Assembly (NCBI RefSeq): GCF_963662255.1
Contig: NC_085049.1
Span: 19,891,915 to 19,955,914, forward strand
Direction of reading: 5' to 3'
DNA length: 64,000 nucleotides
From: Cinclus cinclus
Taxonomy: Eukaryota; Chordata; Aves; Passeriformes; Cinclidae
Position 1 is the stretch's first letter; the number at the start of each line of letters is the position of its first letter. Positions 1 through 11,921 of the stretch are shown piece after piece. The position numbers and the translations under genes were made by a program. The notes below the pieces were generated by a model that saw only the letters and a list, made by a program, of their open reading frames with translations, was not told where the DNA came from and made no database searches.

Positions 1-216
1 CAGGTTTTGGTGGGGAAGAATGAGAGGGTGGGCCCCATTTTCAGGTCCATGGCAGCTGGCCCTGGGCTCTGCTTCCCCCAAAACAGGCTCAGCCCAACCT
101 CGTCTTCCCTGTGCCGTGTGACAACAGCATCTCTCACGTGGAATCCTGATGTGTTAGGCAGGGGAGCAAACATGTGGATTTGGGTCCTACCACAGCATTG
201 AGGTGGCAGCTGTGCA
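1..216. other. unassigned sequence
   Basis: Moderately GC-rich sequence at the window edge with a 64-codon open frame starting at position 7. The frame shows no recognisable domain and is short enough to occur by chance. No repeat family was recognised. Confidence 0.3.
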
Positions 217-374
217 GGTCTGCTTTTTTGTTTTTCTTTCTCTTTTGGAGTTTGTTTGGTTTGGTGGAGTGTTTTTTTGTTGTTGTTGGTTTTTTTTTTG
301 TTTGTTCGGTTGGTTTTTTTTGGTTGGTTGGTTGGTTTTATTTAATTTGGGGGTTTTCTTGTTGTTGCTTTTAA
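217..374. repeat. T/G-rich low-complexity tract
   Basis: About 150 bases almost entirely of T and G, with TTG, TTTG and GGTT runs. The open frames across it translate to F/W/V/L/G-rich strings that mimic membrane proteins but simply reflect composition. Could be a decayed simple repeat. Confidence 0.8.
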
Positions 375-3300
375 TGAAAACACCAAACTATTCGATGTTT
401 TGCATTGGAAACAAATATCTCCTTGTTTGTCTGCTACTGATTTTTTTTTAATTATTGGAGATGTAAGCTCCTCATTATTGAGCTTCCAGGGTTTTTTCCA
501 TCACATTGTACCACTGAAAAGGTTGCATAATATTAATGGATGCTTTATATAACATTTCTGAAATCCTGAAAGCATATTTTATAGATGCCACAGGAGGTTT
601 CAGTAACTCTAATAAATAATGCTAATGCTGACCTGGAAAAATATACTCTTTAGAAAATTTTCTAGTTCCCAGTTGTTTTTAAAATTTGTGGCAACACAGA
701 TTGTGTGTTTGTTATGTAGTTTGAGTAAATTATCACTTATAAAAAAGTTATTTATCATCTTAATTTCTGGCGCTACCTGTAGATTTTATTGCTTTTTGAG
801 ATAAGCCATTTACGTGCTGATTTTATATTCATAGAGAACTAACTGGAGTGTGTCATGAAGCCCAAGAAAGTCTTTTTAGATGATGAATATACTGATATTT
901 GCAACTGATGATGTGTGAAGCTACAGAGTTGACACCAAACTCAAACCATCTGCAGTTAATCTTTCTATTGTAGCCATTTACTCAGACTAAGTGAAAAGGG
1001 TATTGCAAACATCACTGAAAGAAGACAAAATAGAAAAATACGTGGATGTGGGATGCATACAAATAGAGGTGGAAAATTCTTGATTGTCATTTTGTCATCA
1101 GCTGTCTGTGAGGAGGACCCTCAAACTGTTTCTGTAGATTTTATTTGAGAGCTGATTCACCAGTCAGCTATCGCTGCTGAGAATGAATTTCTGTCATTGT
1201 TTTCTGTTTATGTCTTCTCATTAATTTGTGATTTGAAACTTTTTCTGATTAGCCATTCTCTCTGAGACAACACATTATTTCTGAATAATTGTCTGGACTC
1301 CTGTGGCAGCTGCTGCTGGACAGAACAGCTGATCTTTCTGCAACACAAGACATCTTGTGGATTACTTCAGATCAATACTTGCCAGGACTCCTTTCCTGAT
1401 GATGCATTTATGAGTATGAAATGTTATGGTTAATAAACCATATGCTTTAATAAAAGCCTAAGGACCCTCATTATATTAAAACTGATACATGGTATACATT
1501 TAAATATCAATAAAAATAGAATACTCTTAGGAACACTGAAATTCCAAGGAATTCTGATCATGAATTTAAATGCATCCTGAATAAATTTTGCTAAAAAAAA
1601 AATCTTGAGCTCTCAGCATTTGCCCTTTTTGGATTTTAATGGAGAATGCTTGAAGAATAAAGAGAGATTAATTAAAAATTAAAATAAAAAATTAAAGAAA
1701 GATGAAAGGAAAGAATGTAGGATATCCTTGCACTTGAGGCTAGAGGCTAAGGGCCTCCTCAGAAATTATTTGATATCTGTTTCAGATTAATCAGGGGCGT
1801 GAACTTCAAACTCCAATACTGCAGCAATGATGCGCAGAATGGGATAACCAGGAAGTAACAGGGTCCTGCAAGCATGGGAGAGCAAAATTATTCTTTTGGT
1901 ACTCTAAACATTGGTTTTGTGCCCTGTTTGAGCTATCCTGGGTAGAGGTCAGCTCTGCTCTTTACCAACTAACACCACTTGGCTTCTCCCTGACCTTTCC
2001 ATGGATCCAGGCCACTGCTTTCTCCACAGAGTCCCTGCAAAGAGAGGCTGCACAAGGCTTGGGGGATGAGCCAGCAGCACTTTGCTGGATTAGGCTTTCC
2101 CCATCTGCCCAGAAACCCAAGTCCACTGCAGGGGAATTAGAAGATGCTCTTCCACACATTAAATATTCCATCTTGGTTAGCAGAGCTGATGCTTGCTGGA
2201 TTTTGCAGTTAATTTAGCTTGGCAATTAGTCGGATGGTGCTAATGTAGTTCAGGCAAGGAGAATCGTGGAAAGGAAAGGAGCAGTGCAGTTCACTCATGC
2301 ATGGACACCCTATCTTTCTCCCATGGGAAGCCAGCTGATTTAGGGATGCTCATTTCTCCTGGGAATTGGGCACCTGTTTTACATCCCTACCACTTGCTGG
2401 CATGGCAGCTTGTCCCAATGAATTCCCTTCTTGTGGCACAATAAACTTTGTTTATTTTGTCCAAATTCTGTTATTTTCTTAAACAAGCTGATGCTAAATT
2501 CTATATCTATTTGATAAATGAATGTTATGATGACTCTTTTTTAACATTTGTTGTCCCTCTGTATATTTCCTGCATGGTGGAAAATATAATTGGGTTATAT
2601 AATTTACAAGGAAAATATTTTTAATTTACTTTATTACCACTTTTTTGTCAGATATTGTCTGAAACAGATGCTAAATTCTTATTTTATATCTATGTTGACT
2701 TAATCTTTGCTTCAGGGAAAAAAGTACTGCACAGTGATAAATTATCACTGTAGCACACCCCTTTGCATGGAAACAAAACCTGCCTGCTCTTTCTTTGTGT
2801 CGCATATTTTGCTTGGGCTTTTTATTCCAGATTTCCTTGCTCCCTGTTTTATATTTCTTGGCTATCTGAGTGCTCTTCTCTGACTGCTTTGTCTTCCCTG
2901 CAAGCAGATGAATGTGTTCCCTTCCTTCATGTGTCTTGCTCTTGAGGAGTTGCCTTTATTGCTCTCACTCTCATATTTCAATTTTTGTTTCCCTAATTAA
3001 ACCATTAAGTGACTTTTCTAGGGGAACGTTGAAGTAAAGGAAGGTTGAAGTTTATATTTATCTAAATACTGTTAATGATTTGATAAAAGTTAATTACTCT
3101 TATCTGCTCTATTCAAATCCTTGCATGTTCAAAGGGCTTTTGATGATTATACAGTGGTGCCTATACTTATTCAAAAGACATTTATTTCAATTTTTAAGAA
3201 TAATATCTAATTTTAAATGAGTGTATTTTGAAAATCATGACTTTGCTGACATCTCTGCATGGAGACTTGCTGCCCCAAATGACTCATCAGCCTGCTGGCT

Positions 3301-3816
3301 TTATTCCTATCTATTCCTTTATTCCTATCTTTGTCTTTGGGTAAAATTTCCAAGCTGAGTTTGGAGCCCAGTTTTATGTTCATTTTCATTGGGCCAGTGA
3401 GGAGGAAATGTGGAAGACTCTTGAAAGGTAGACATTTCTCAAGCTCTCAATTTGTAGCTGGCTGGATTTTTTTCAATTTTTTATTCAAAGTCACTTTTTC
3501 AGTATTTCTTGGGTTGGTGAGTGAAAGGGTTTGAAGAACAAAGCTGTTTCCGCAACTCAGGCTAGTGCATTGTCACACTTGAGAGGAGCTGGTGTTGAAG
3601 GCTTCTCTGGATTCTTTTGCTCCTCACTTCTCTTTTGTTTCTCCCCAGTGAAAATTTTGACTCCTGTTTGACCAGTTTCCTGGACTATGGAAATTTCAAC
3701 ACTTTGAAATCAGTTTTCTGAGTCCTATGGATGGAGGCTTCTATTTTACCACTACTCTGTCTTCCAAATCTTATTTCTCACACCCTTCGGCCTCAAAGAA
3801 AAAGCTCTAGGAAAAA
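375..3816. other. unassigned AT-rich sequence
   Basis: I see no gene, LTR or CR1 match in this 3.4-kb stretch. It contains short A/T runs and a perfect 21-base palindrome-like hairpin at 2731-2751 (9-bp stem, 3-base loop). ORFs here (60-69 codons) have no recognisable features. Confidence 0.4.
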
Positions 3817-3822
3817 TATTAG

Positions 3823-4398
3823 TGTTGGAACCCTGGTTACTGAGAATTTTAGACTTTCTGTTCTAACAGGCACTGACCCCCAGGAGTACACTACATTTGA
3901 CCTGAGGCCGTGGAGAAGGCTTCCAAAATGGAATGATGGAACTGGGATTATGGGTGTGTAGTTTGAATAGAAGTACAATATCACATGGTGGAAAATTTAG
4001 ATTTTAATGTTTTAGAATATAGTAATATATATATGCAGCAAGATGGAGGTTTTAGGATGGAGGTTTGTCCTTCTTTTCCACCTTCTTCTTCATGGGACTA
4101 GGTGGTATTTTGTAATGGGATAGAAAAGTCCATATTGCGGGCCAGAGGTGGTTGGTTATTTGGTTAAAAGTAAAAATAATTTAGGTGTGATTTCTTAATT
4201 GGACAGTTTGCCCTTAAAAGGCCTTGTAGAGAGAGAGAGATATGTCTCAATTTTTAGCTTGTTAGCTTGAGGTGCTGTAGAAATCATGGTTTATGAGAAT
4301 GTAATATAGATAAGAATTAATAAACATCTGAGTCTGAACAAGAAATACTGTCTCGCACATTCAATCCTGACCCTGGCAAAAAGAAGATAGAAGTGACA
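3823..4398 (+). mobile_element. solo LTR of an endogenous retrovirus, 6-bp TSD
   Basis: A 576-bp element begins TGTTGG and ends GTGACA, so it has the canonical TG...CA ends. It is flanked by a perfect 6-bp direct repeat, TATTAG, at 3817-3822 and 4399-4404. An AATAAA polyadenylation signal lies at 4319-4324, about 75 bp before the 3' end, which sets the orientation as plus. There is no second LTR and no internal region nearby, so this is a solo LTR left by recombination between LTRs. A 6-bp duplication is typical of beta-like (ERVK/class II) retroviruses; the exact avian family is not assigned. The ORFs inside (76 and 63 codons on opposite strands) are not retroviral genes. Confidence 0.88.
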
Positions 4399-4404
4399 TA
4401 TTAG

Positions 4405-5090
4405 TAATTTATTTATTATAACATTTCTTGGAACTGCCCTTGCCAGCCGCTGCTCCTCCTGGATTTCACGGAGAGAAGCAGCATATGGACTCCCAGACAA
4501 GGTAATGAGCTGGCACTAGAGACTTTCACCTTCCTGTCTCTGTGGTGCATCCTTGCTCTCTCCATCTTTGTTCCTTCTCTCTTCCCTTGTCTGCTTTGTC
4601 TTTTTAGACAATGAACTTCCTTTTGTGTGTGCCTAAGGTTCAGCTTTACAGTGCCTACATCAATTACAATCACAGATGGAGCCCCCAGGTGTAGTTGTAG
4701 TTGTAGCTGCACTTTGAGCAGAGTAATCTGGTTCCAGCTGATTTGAATGTCTCTTGCTTCTTAATTAGAGGATAATCCCCAGAAAGAACTAGGCAAACAC
4801 TGAATGTAACGCCTCAAATTTATTTTCTTCTCCCCACCCCCATCTGCTCTCCCCAAAAATAAGAGAACCGCTTTGGGGCCCTTATGAGGCAGAATCTTCT
4901 GTTTACCCCTTCCATTTCACTGCTTATTCAATTACAAACTTCAACTAGATGAGGTCTGAGGAGGGTATCTTCAAAAACTCGCTTCCTAAATCCTGTTCTA
5001 GACAACAGCAGATCTGAGCTGGGCTTTAATTGCTTTAAATTTCCCCCAGAGAGTATATTATGATGGGGTAGCCAGAATAGTTTGCCTCCC
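4405..5090. other. unassigned sequence between two LTRs
   Basis: No recognised repeat or gene. Minus-strand open frames of 69 and 98 codons cover 4291-4712, but they run partly into the LTR and show no domain, so they are treated as chance. Confidence 0.35.
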
Positions 5091-5094
5091 TGGG

Positions 5095-5651
5095 TGTCTT
5101 ATGTTACAATGTAAGATGTATATGTATTCTATTACCATTTTCAAAAACCATGAAGATAGAGGGGTGGTGTTCTTTATCTTCTCCATGAGTCGGCCCTGAT
5201 AACACCCTCCAGAGGAGCCATCTCCACTAATGGGCCATCAAGGTCTCCCAGTATAACTCATAGAATTACATCACTGCATTGTGAGATGCTTAGCCCAGGG
5301 GGAGGAACCAAACATTCCCACCTGTACATAATCAAAGGCTTGGAATACCACAGGCAACGTTATCCACTGGATTCTCAGAGGACAAGAGCTTGGCAACTAC
5401 CACTGGACCTTGAGAGAAAGATCAGACCTTTCTGTAGGATCACTACTTGGACATAATCACATCCATCACTTCAGCAGGATTGCAGCCACCATTTAAGCAG
5501 TCTGCAACCACCACCCTAACCAACAGGGTGTCATTCATATTCTGACTCAGTTTAAGACAGTGTTTCTGTACCATTGCCTCTATTTGTATTTTCCTATTAA
5601 ATTGTAGCTCTAACTTGGAATCTCCTACTGGTTTGCTTTCAAACTAGTACA
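5095..5651 (+). mobile_element. solo LTR, probable ERV, short TSD
   Basis: A 557-bp unit begins TGTCTTATG and ends AGTACA, giving TGT...ACA inverted ends. It is flanked by TGGG on both sides (5091-5094 and 5652-5655), consistent with a 4-bp target duplication. The last ~60 bases (a CCTATTAAATTG segment followed by a TTTGCTTTCAAAC segment) match what I recall of the 3' end of a common avian LTR. A reverse-complement relic of the same end occurs near 55.08 kb. No internal retroviral sequence follows. The boundaries are well supported by the ends; the family name is not known to me. Confidence 0.75.
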
Positions 5652-5840
5652 TGGGGCAAGAGAGAGTTTTGAGGAAAAACTTAAGATAAGAGGCCTGTGT
5701 TTTCCTCAAAGTCTGTGAAGATATTTTGTCACTTTTCTTAATGAGCAATCCCTAACCTAGAAAAACTATTAAAGAAACAAGTTAAAAGTAGAAATTAGTG
5801 TTCAAGGCTCTTGGTTTACACATTTACCCTTCATTTTCTA

Positions 5841-5895
5841 AGAAAAACAAACAAAAAACAAAAAAGCAAACAAAAAAAAGCCCAACAAAAAATGG
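5841..5895. repeat. A-rich (CAAA-type) low-complexity tract
   Basis: A 55-base tract of A runs broken by single C or G residues, immediately before a CR1 3' end. It is probably a simple repeat expanded next to the LINE, not a poly(A) tail, because CR1 elements end in short ATTCTATG-like repeats instead. Confidence 0.7.
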
Positions 5896-6112
5896 AAATT
5901 TAGGTTAGATATTAGAAAGGCATTTTTTCCTGTGAGGATGGTGAGGCCCTGGCACAGGTTGTCCAGAGAAGCTATAGCTGCCTCATGCCTAGAAATGTTC
6001 AAGGCTAGATTGGATGGGGGTCTGAGCAACCTGGTCTAGTGGAAGATGTCCCTGTCCATGGTAGAGTTGGAACGAGATTGTCCTTAAGGTCATTCTGTGA
6101 TTTTATGATTCA
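5890..6112 (+). mobile_element. CR1 LINE, truncated 3' end
   Basis: About 220 bases match the avian CR1 3' region in order: the TTAGATATTAGAAAGG block, a CTGTGAGGATGGTGAGGCCCTGG-type block, the GAGCAACCTGGTCTAGTGG block, and the terminal ATTCTGTGATTTTATGATTC tail at about 6090-6110. The 5' part is missing, as is usual for CR1. The minus-strand 63-codon frame across it is not coding. Confidence 0.92.
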
Positions 6113-8619
6113 TATGGCATTTGTCATATGCTGCATAAGCTGAATAAAATTATCTCTGCTGCAGATCTTAACCCCAGGCTGACATTCCTGCTCTGGTGAA
6201 AGTGGAATTTGTAAAACTGCCCCATCTTTCCGTCTCATTTTGGATATACATGGTAGGGTGGTATGATTCCCCCGAGGAGGCTGGTGCTTTTCAGCATGTG
6301 TCACCCAAAATGCTGTAGTATTGGGCTCACTTTGTCTTTCCTTATTATCTGGCACAAATGACAATGGATTCACCTTTGCATATAAGGCTTGTATCTTAAA
6401 AATGCAGAGGTTTATCAGACCCTGTTTCCAGAACTTCATTGTCAGCACAATCATCTTATTCTCTGTGCCCTTGCCTATGGAGTTTCACCTTTCCACAAAA
6501 ACCTAACTGCTTGTCCTGAGAAAAATTTTTGGGGAAAGTAATTAGGAGTATGAACAGTGACACATGCTTACTGAATGTCTCAGTTTGTCAGTCCTGCTAG
6601 TTCCCCGTGCAGGGACCCCTCTTCCTGTATATGTGCTCACCTATACAAAACCAAAAATGAACCTCCCTGCAAATTTCATGTTTTCCCCTTTTCTTCTTCC
6701 AGAGGAGATCCTGCTCCTACAGCTTCTGGAAATATGCAGTGGGAGTGGTTTCTGGCATGCAAACAATCACTGGTATGACCCTTGCTTTCAAAATGATATT
6801 AAAATTCTAGGGGGAAGGTCTCTGCATACCAGTTTCTAGATTTCTTGATTCTCCCTTGGATTGGAGGAAAAGAAGGCCACCAGCATCACAAAGAGAATTG
6901 TAAACAATTTCAAACCCAGTAGCACTTCGGTTTTGAAAAACTTTGCACTCATTTACTTCATTATTTCCCTAGAGTTTACTGCAGGATTTACTGATGCAAG
7001 AATTCAGGAAAGCTGGTAATTTCCCAAGGACGTTGTGTAAAAGTTTTGTTTCAACTCACAGGATTTTTCTCAGTTCAAGCCAAATATTTTATGTCGTGCT
7101 TTCTCCTGGAGGAAAACAGGTGAGATATTTTATAGGAGGCAAGGACAAAGACATTTCAAACACAGACAGTACTCACACCTGGAATCTTGTTCTGTGACCA
7201 TATTCTCTTGTACAGGACACCACTGAACTGCTCCAAATTCACATCACTTCAACTATCCTTAGCATCCCAGTCTCTATTTTGAATTGAAGAATTCAGAAAG
7301 TCATACATAAGTTTGCTAGAAAGGAGAGTATTTCTAGTTCTCTCTTTCATCTTGTGCTGGAACAGCCTCAGAGGCTTTGGTATAAGTTCTTGCACCCCCT
7401 AACATTGTGCCAGGAGTCAAGGCAGATAAACTTGGTTTCAAGCAGACCCCCAATTTAGGGATGCATTACTGTGTGCTACTGTGGCATCATATTTACCCTC
7501 TTTGTTTATAGTGGACTTCATTGAACCAGAAGGAAAAATATCCTTGATTTATCAGTGAAACAAACCAAGATTTCTTTCTTGTTGTCAGTAAAGAGCTCAC
7601 TATTCACAGGGTGATTTTCTACTTTAAATACTCTGTGTTATTGCACATATTGTACTGATAGCTCTGTCAATATATCAATCCCTGTCTCACACACTTTTCT
7701 CTAGAGAGCTTTACTCATTTTGTTTCAACAGACTGGCTTGACAGGTTCATACATGCTGAAAAATCCATGTCCCAGTCCTAGATCCCAGGAAGATATTTCT
7801 TTTAAATGCAAACAAAAACTAGAAGTCAGAGAGGGCAAAGAGCTATTTGGTGTGATTTCTCTGGCAGTACAAGATCATTCCCTGAAAAAAAAAAAAAGCG
7901 CCATTCTGTGTATGTTTACATTTGAATTTGAAATACATGCATTGCCTCTTTTATAAATGGAGATTATTCTGTCCTACTCTTCTTAAAATGAACTTTGAGA
8001 AGGGGCTGGTCCCCAAAAGAGAATCTGCTGTTATTTATGTTGTTAATGGCTATCAATGTTAGCAGTAAAACAGAATGGATGAATTCAAAATTTATTATGC
8101 AGCAGCACCTGCTGGTGTCCTTAGAAATACTGCAGCATATTTCTGGGAAATCTTATTTCATTACCCTAAATTTTTTGTTACCCAACCCATCATTCAGGGA
8201 TTTTTTTTTTCTTTTCCTTGTATTGGAATACAGGGAAAGGAAAAAACATATTTTGTTTTAATAGCCTTTTTTTTTTTTTAATTCGAGATTCATCCCTTTC
8301 TAATGGAGCTGTGCCTCTCCAGAGAGTAGCAAACTCACCACAGAGGATCTTGCTCCCATCTGTGCAGGAACAATTAGTAGCATTTTAACTCTTGGAGTGC
8401 AGAGGGATAAAATTCCATTATTCATGAAGTGGTTTGCATTAATCTGGCACGGTCTGGTCTGTTGGGGGAGGGTGGGGCACAGGGGTGGCTTCTGTGAGAA
8501 GCTGCTGGAAGCTTCCACCCTGCCTGGCAGAGCTAATCTCTGATGGCTCTGAAGGTGGACCTGCTGCTGGCCCAATTAGAGGTTGGTAACACCTCTGTGA
8601 TGACATATTTAAGAAGAAA
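6113..8619. other. unassigned sequence
   Basis: No repeat family or gene recognised over 2.5 kb. Open frames of 60-114 codons occur on both strands; the longest (6110-6454, minus) reads into a CR1 tail and has no domain. Short A and T runs lie at 7884-7896 and near 8267-8280. Confidence 0.35.
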
Positions 8620-8907
8620 ATCAGAACAGCACAGGGACAGTTTTTCCAGGGGTAGCGAGGTGCCGCCGGGGCCATCCCAGCACAGCCCATGGAGATGGTC
8701 CATGGCCACCACCATGCCGGTGTGGCCCGTGGGGAGCCCGGCCTGCCTGGCCATCCCTAGGCAGCCACGCTGCGGGCAGAAGGGCAGGGACAGTGGCTTC
8801 TCCTTCCCTGTGCCCCACATGAGGAGAGGCCTTAAATAGCACCAGTGCCACAGTGGCCACCACTGCCTGCTCAGTGGCCACGGGGCCACATGGGTGGTAG
8901 CAGAAAC
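8620..8907 (+). other. GC-rich leader upstream of the kinase-like fragment
   Basis: About 290 bases that are clearly more GC- and CpG-rich than the surroundings, ending at the ATG of the MAP4K-like fragment. Inference: this could be captured 5' UTR or a retroviral leader segment. There is no match I can name, so it might also be unrelated GC-rich repeat sequence. Several overlapping open frames on both strands here look compositional. Confidence 0.35.
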
Positions 8908-9036
8908 ATGGCGAGTGACTCGCCACTGTGGAACCTAGATGAGATCGACTTCTCGGCACTGCGGGATCCTACAGGAATCTCTGGATTGGTGGAACTTTTC
9001 GGCAATGGTTCCTACGAGCAGCAGTTTTTCTTCTAG
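8908..9036 (+). pseudogene. MAP4K-family kinase N-terminus fragment (TNIK-like)
   Basis: A 42-codon frame starts at the ATG at 8908 and stops with TAG at 9034-9036. Its first ~39 residues align without gaps to the N-terminus of germinal-centre kinases of the misshapen group, closest to TNIK (about 28 of 39 identical by eye). The key blocks are MASDSP at the start, LDEID, SALRDP, LVEL, and the beginning of the glycine-rich ATP loop, GNGSY in place of GNGTYG. The match stops inside the ATP loop and the catalytic domain is absent, so this cannot be a working kinase (the family is over 1,000 residues). The first glycine after the tyrosine is replaced by glutamate. The copy runs through the place where an intron usually lies in these genes (from memory, about codons 19-23), which suggests a spliced-RNA origin. 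It adjoins avian retroviral sequence on its 3' side, so LTR-mediated retrocopying by template switching is an attractive explanation. MAP4K4 or MINK1 as the source is less likely. Confidence 0.78.
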
Positions 9037-9822
9037 TCAGAGAAGAGAAGGAAGTGAGGACATGTGAGAGAAAACATCATGATGGCACCAAGGTCGGTGG
9101 AAAAAGGGGAGGAGGTGTTTCAAGCACTGGAGCTGAGATTTTCCTGTAAGCCATGGTGAAACTGTCCCCTTGTAATGCAGGAAGTCCACAGCAGATACAA
9201 AGATCCACTCCCAGCCTGTAGGAAAAGTGCTCACATTGGAGCAGGTGATGCCAGAGAAAGATGTGATCAAGTGGGACATCTGAATAGAGAGAGGAGGTCC
9301 CTGCTTCCAGAGATAAAGAGAGAAGCCCCTTGCTTCCAAACTAGAGCAGCCTATCCTTAGCAGAGCGCACCCTGTGAACAAGTGACCCAGACCACAACAG
9401 TTTTGGGAAACAGTTTTTTGAGACTGCCGATGGGAGGGAGTCATGGCATAGCAGAGGAAAGACTCCTCTCCCTGAGCAAACAGAACTTGAGTGACAAACT
9501 TACCAAAACCCCCACACCCTGTCCCCCTGTGCTGCCAGTGGGAAGGAAGGAGGGGCTTGGAGGGAAAAGGTGTTTTAAAGGCTTATTTTACTTCTCATTA
9601 TTCTCCTCTGACTCTGTTAATGATAATTTTGCTTTATACTTTTAAATTTGAGCCCATTTTGCCCTTGGAGTGTTTGCTCCCAGTCCTAATCTCAACTCCT
9701 GAGCTCTTTGCTAATTATTTTTTCCTCTCCTCTGCCCAGCTGAGAGCTAGAGAGGGTGAGCAAACTACTTAGCAAACGATTTTCATGGGTGCCTTGCATT
9801 TGGCCAATATCAAACCACAACA
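9037..9822 (+). mobile_element. avian endogenous retrovirus remnant with LTR 3' end
   Basis: From about 9383 onward the sequence follows what I recall of a common avian LTR family: a GGGAAACAGTTTTTTGAG block, a region around TCTCCTCTGACTCTGTTAATG (9603-9624), a TGCCCAGCTGAGAG block (9735-9748), and an end at ATCAAACCACAACA (9809-9822). The part from 9037 to about 9382 resembles internal or leader sequence of such elements, but that is weaker. There is no clear 5' LTR start, so it is truncated or chimeric. The frames across it (minus 135 codons, plus 93 and 87 codons) show no retroviral domain. Confidence 0.6.
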
Positions 9823-9943
9823 TGGTCCCTTGCAACTGTCTGGCATCTCCTCAGCTCCTCTCATGGATTTGTCTGTCGCTAAGTGATTTTCAATAAGAAG
9901 CAACCATTCCACAGTTCCTTGGCTTCCTTCGGTTGTTTTGACT

Positions 9944-10170
9944 CAGGGAATCCCAAAATTATGTTGGAAAAGACCTCCAAGTCTTTGGAGAATCCATCAT
10001 TGAGTCCAATCTTTGACCAATTACCACCTTGTCAACCAGACCAGAGCACTAAGTGCCATGTCCAGTCACTTGAACACCTCCAGGGACAGAGACCCCACCA
10101 CCTCGATGGACTCCACCTCTTCGATGACAACCCTCTCAGTGAAGAACGTCTTCCCAATGCCGACCTGAAT
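9944..10170 (-). mobile_element. CR1 LINE, truncated 3' end
   Basis: Reverse-complement CR1 3' end. In plus-strand order it reads the inverted tail (GGGAATCCCAAAATTATG), GGAAAAGACCTCCAAG, GAGTCCAATC, a TCCAGTCACTTGAACACCTCCAGGGA-type block, and CTCAGTGAAGAACGTCTTCCCAA. The open frames here are CR1 3' noncoding shadows. Confidence 0.9.
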
Positions 10171-11921
10171 CTGGGGGTCAGGGAATCAGAAATGGAAAGA
10201 CAGCTGCTGTTTGTCAAATAAATTGGGATTTGCAAGCTGCTCTCTCAGCTCTCCATCCATCTCTAGATTAGTTAATCTTGGAAAAAGCCTACATAACCCT
10301 CACATCCATTTCTAAGGGAGCCAAGATTACTCTCAGCAGGAGGACGTGTAGGATATTATATATTATGTTGTCTCTATGTTCTACAGATAGAAAAATGAAT
10401 GACTGCTGCTGCCAGTGTAACAGATTTCTTTATTGCAGCTGACTGGGAAAAAAAACAACCTGTATTGTGTGGTACCTTTGAGAAAAGTAATAGAAAGGAT
10501 ATTAGGTCTAGCTTTCAGTCACACATGCACTCATAGCACTTTGTAAAAGAGTTTATCTATCTTTTATCTTGAAAGAAGCTGGAGGTCATAAAACAAAAAT
10601 AAACTGTTCAATTTGAGAATACACAGGAAAAAAAAATCTATAGTACAGAGTCTCTTTTATAGTCTAAGTATCTTCCCAAAACAGAAAAACTGTACTTAAT
10701 CTGAGTTGTTTTTTAAAGAATTCCATATACCAAGCAGGAAATAAATTATTTCAGAGAGGGCCTTTACTAGGATCTTCATTAAGCCCCACCCTAAATTGCT
10801 TTTGCTGCTGAAACTCAGCCAGACAATGAAACTGGACTTGTTTCTTCCCATGAAGGCAGATGTTCTAGTGCAATGTCTCTTGAGAGAAGACTGGATGTCA
10901 GGACCACTAATTCTTAGTCTCTCAGGCTGCTGCACTGCTCAGCTGTCGCTCCCTGGACACTCTTGCTTCAGATTGTCACTAAGACAAGGGCATCCTTGTA
11001 ATGGTGAGACAAAACTTCTTTATGAGGAAATGCCATTAATTCCATGGAGCTGGAATGCAAATCTTGTCCAACAACTAAAGGAGTGATCTGGTTAAAAATT
11101 AAAAGGAGGAAAATGATTGTCTAAGTAAGAGAGTTTTTAAAAAAATAAGGTAAGAAGCCTCCCATATTGTTAGCGTATAGCAAAATTTATGAATCAAAAG
11201 AAGAAATAATGATATAGACTCAAGTATAAATATTGCACTTCCTAGTGCTTTCCTTTTTTTGTTTTTCTGGAGCTGCTAGGACTGTGTAGGTGAGATCTAA
11301 ATACACACTGAGTTTGTGCTAATTTGGGTAGGAGGTCTGGAGCACTCATTTCTCACACTTAGTTGCACATTACAACAGGTTTATAAAGGAAAAGTGCCTT
11401 GATTTAAAAGAAAAATCTTGCTAGTCCAATTCTGCTTGAAATCAGCTCTTCCAAACATCCTGCAGTGTTTTCTTTTTCCCCATTCTCTCTCCAGGGTGGT
11501 TTCTGAAGCTCCAGGTCACATGTCAGGATTGAAGCATTAGAGGGAATTTGAAGAACCAACACTAGGGACTGACTTTCTCCCCCCAGTCACAGTACTCTTC
11601 TGTCATACAGAGGGCAAACATTTCCCTGAGATTTCTCATCCTGCTAATTAAGCAGCAGCTGCAGCCCTCTGTGTAATTTCATCTGCCAGTGGTTTGGAGA
11701 GATGCAGATTCTCTTATCATCAATTTTGCCAGAGTGGGAATTTGCTCCCTGAGAAGCTAAGAGCCATAAATATAAATCAAAAATACATTCATCAGTGGCA
11801 GACACACTCACTTGAGCATTCTGGTGAGCACTAATTGCACAACGGATTCATTTTGGTCAAGTCAATTAAGTAATAGCTGTACAGGGATGGAATAGCAACT
11901 GCAGCATAAACACAGATCATG
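10171..11921. other. unassigned sequence
   Basis: No LTR, CR1 or gene recognised over 1.75 kb. The longest open frames (96 codons plus at 10796, 79 codons minus at 10696) overlap on opposite strands and lack any motif. Confidence 0.35.

Noticed and set aside
217..374. Hydrophobic 66-82-codon frames resembling membrane peptides
   Set aside because: Produced by T/G-rich low-complexity sequence that codes for Phe, Trp, Val, Leu and Gly in any frame.
8908..9036. Functional kinase gene
   Set aside because: The match ends in the ATP loop, a loop glycine is replaced, and a stop follows after 42 codons; there is no catalytic domain.
9037..9444. 135-codon minus-strand frame
   Set aside because: Lies on the reverse strand of a recognisable retroviral remnant and has no domain.
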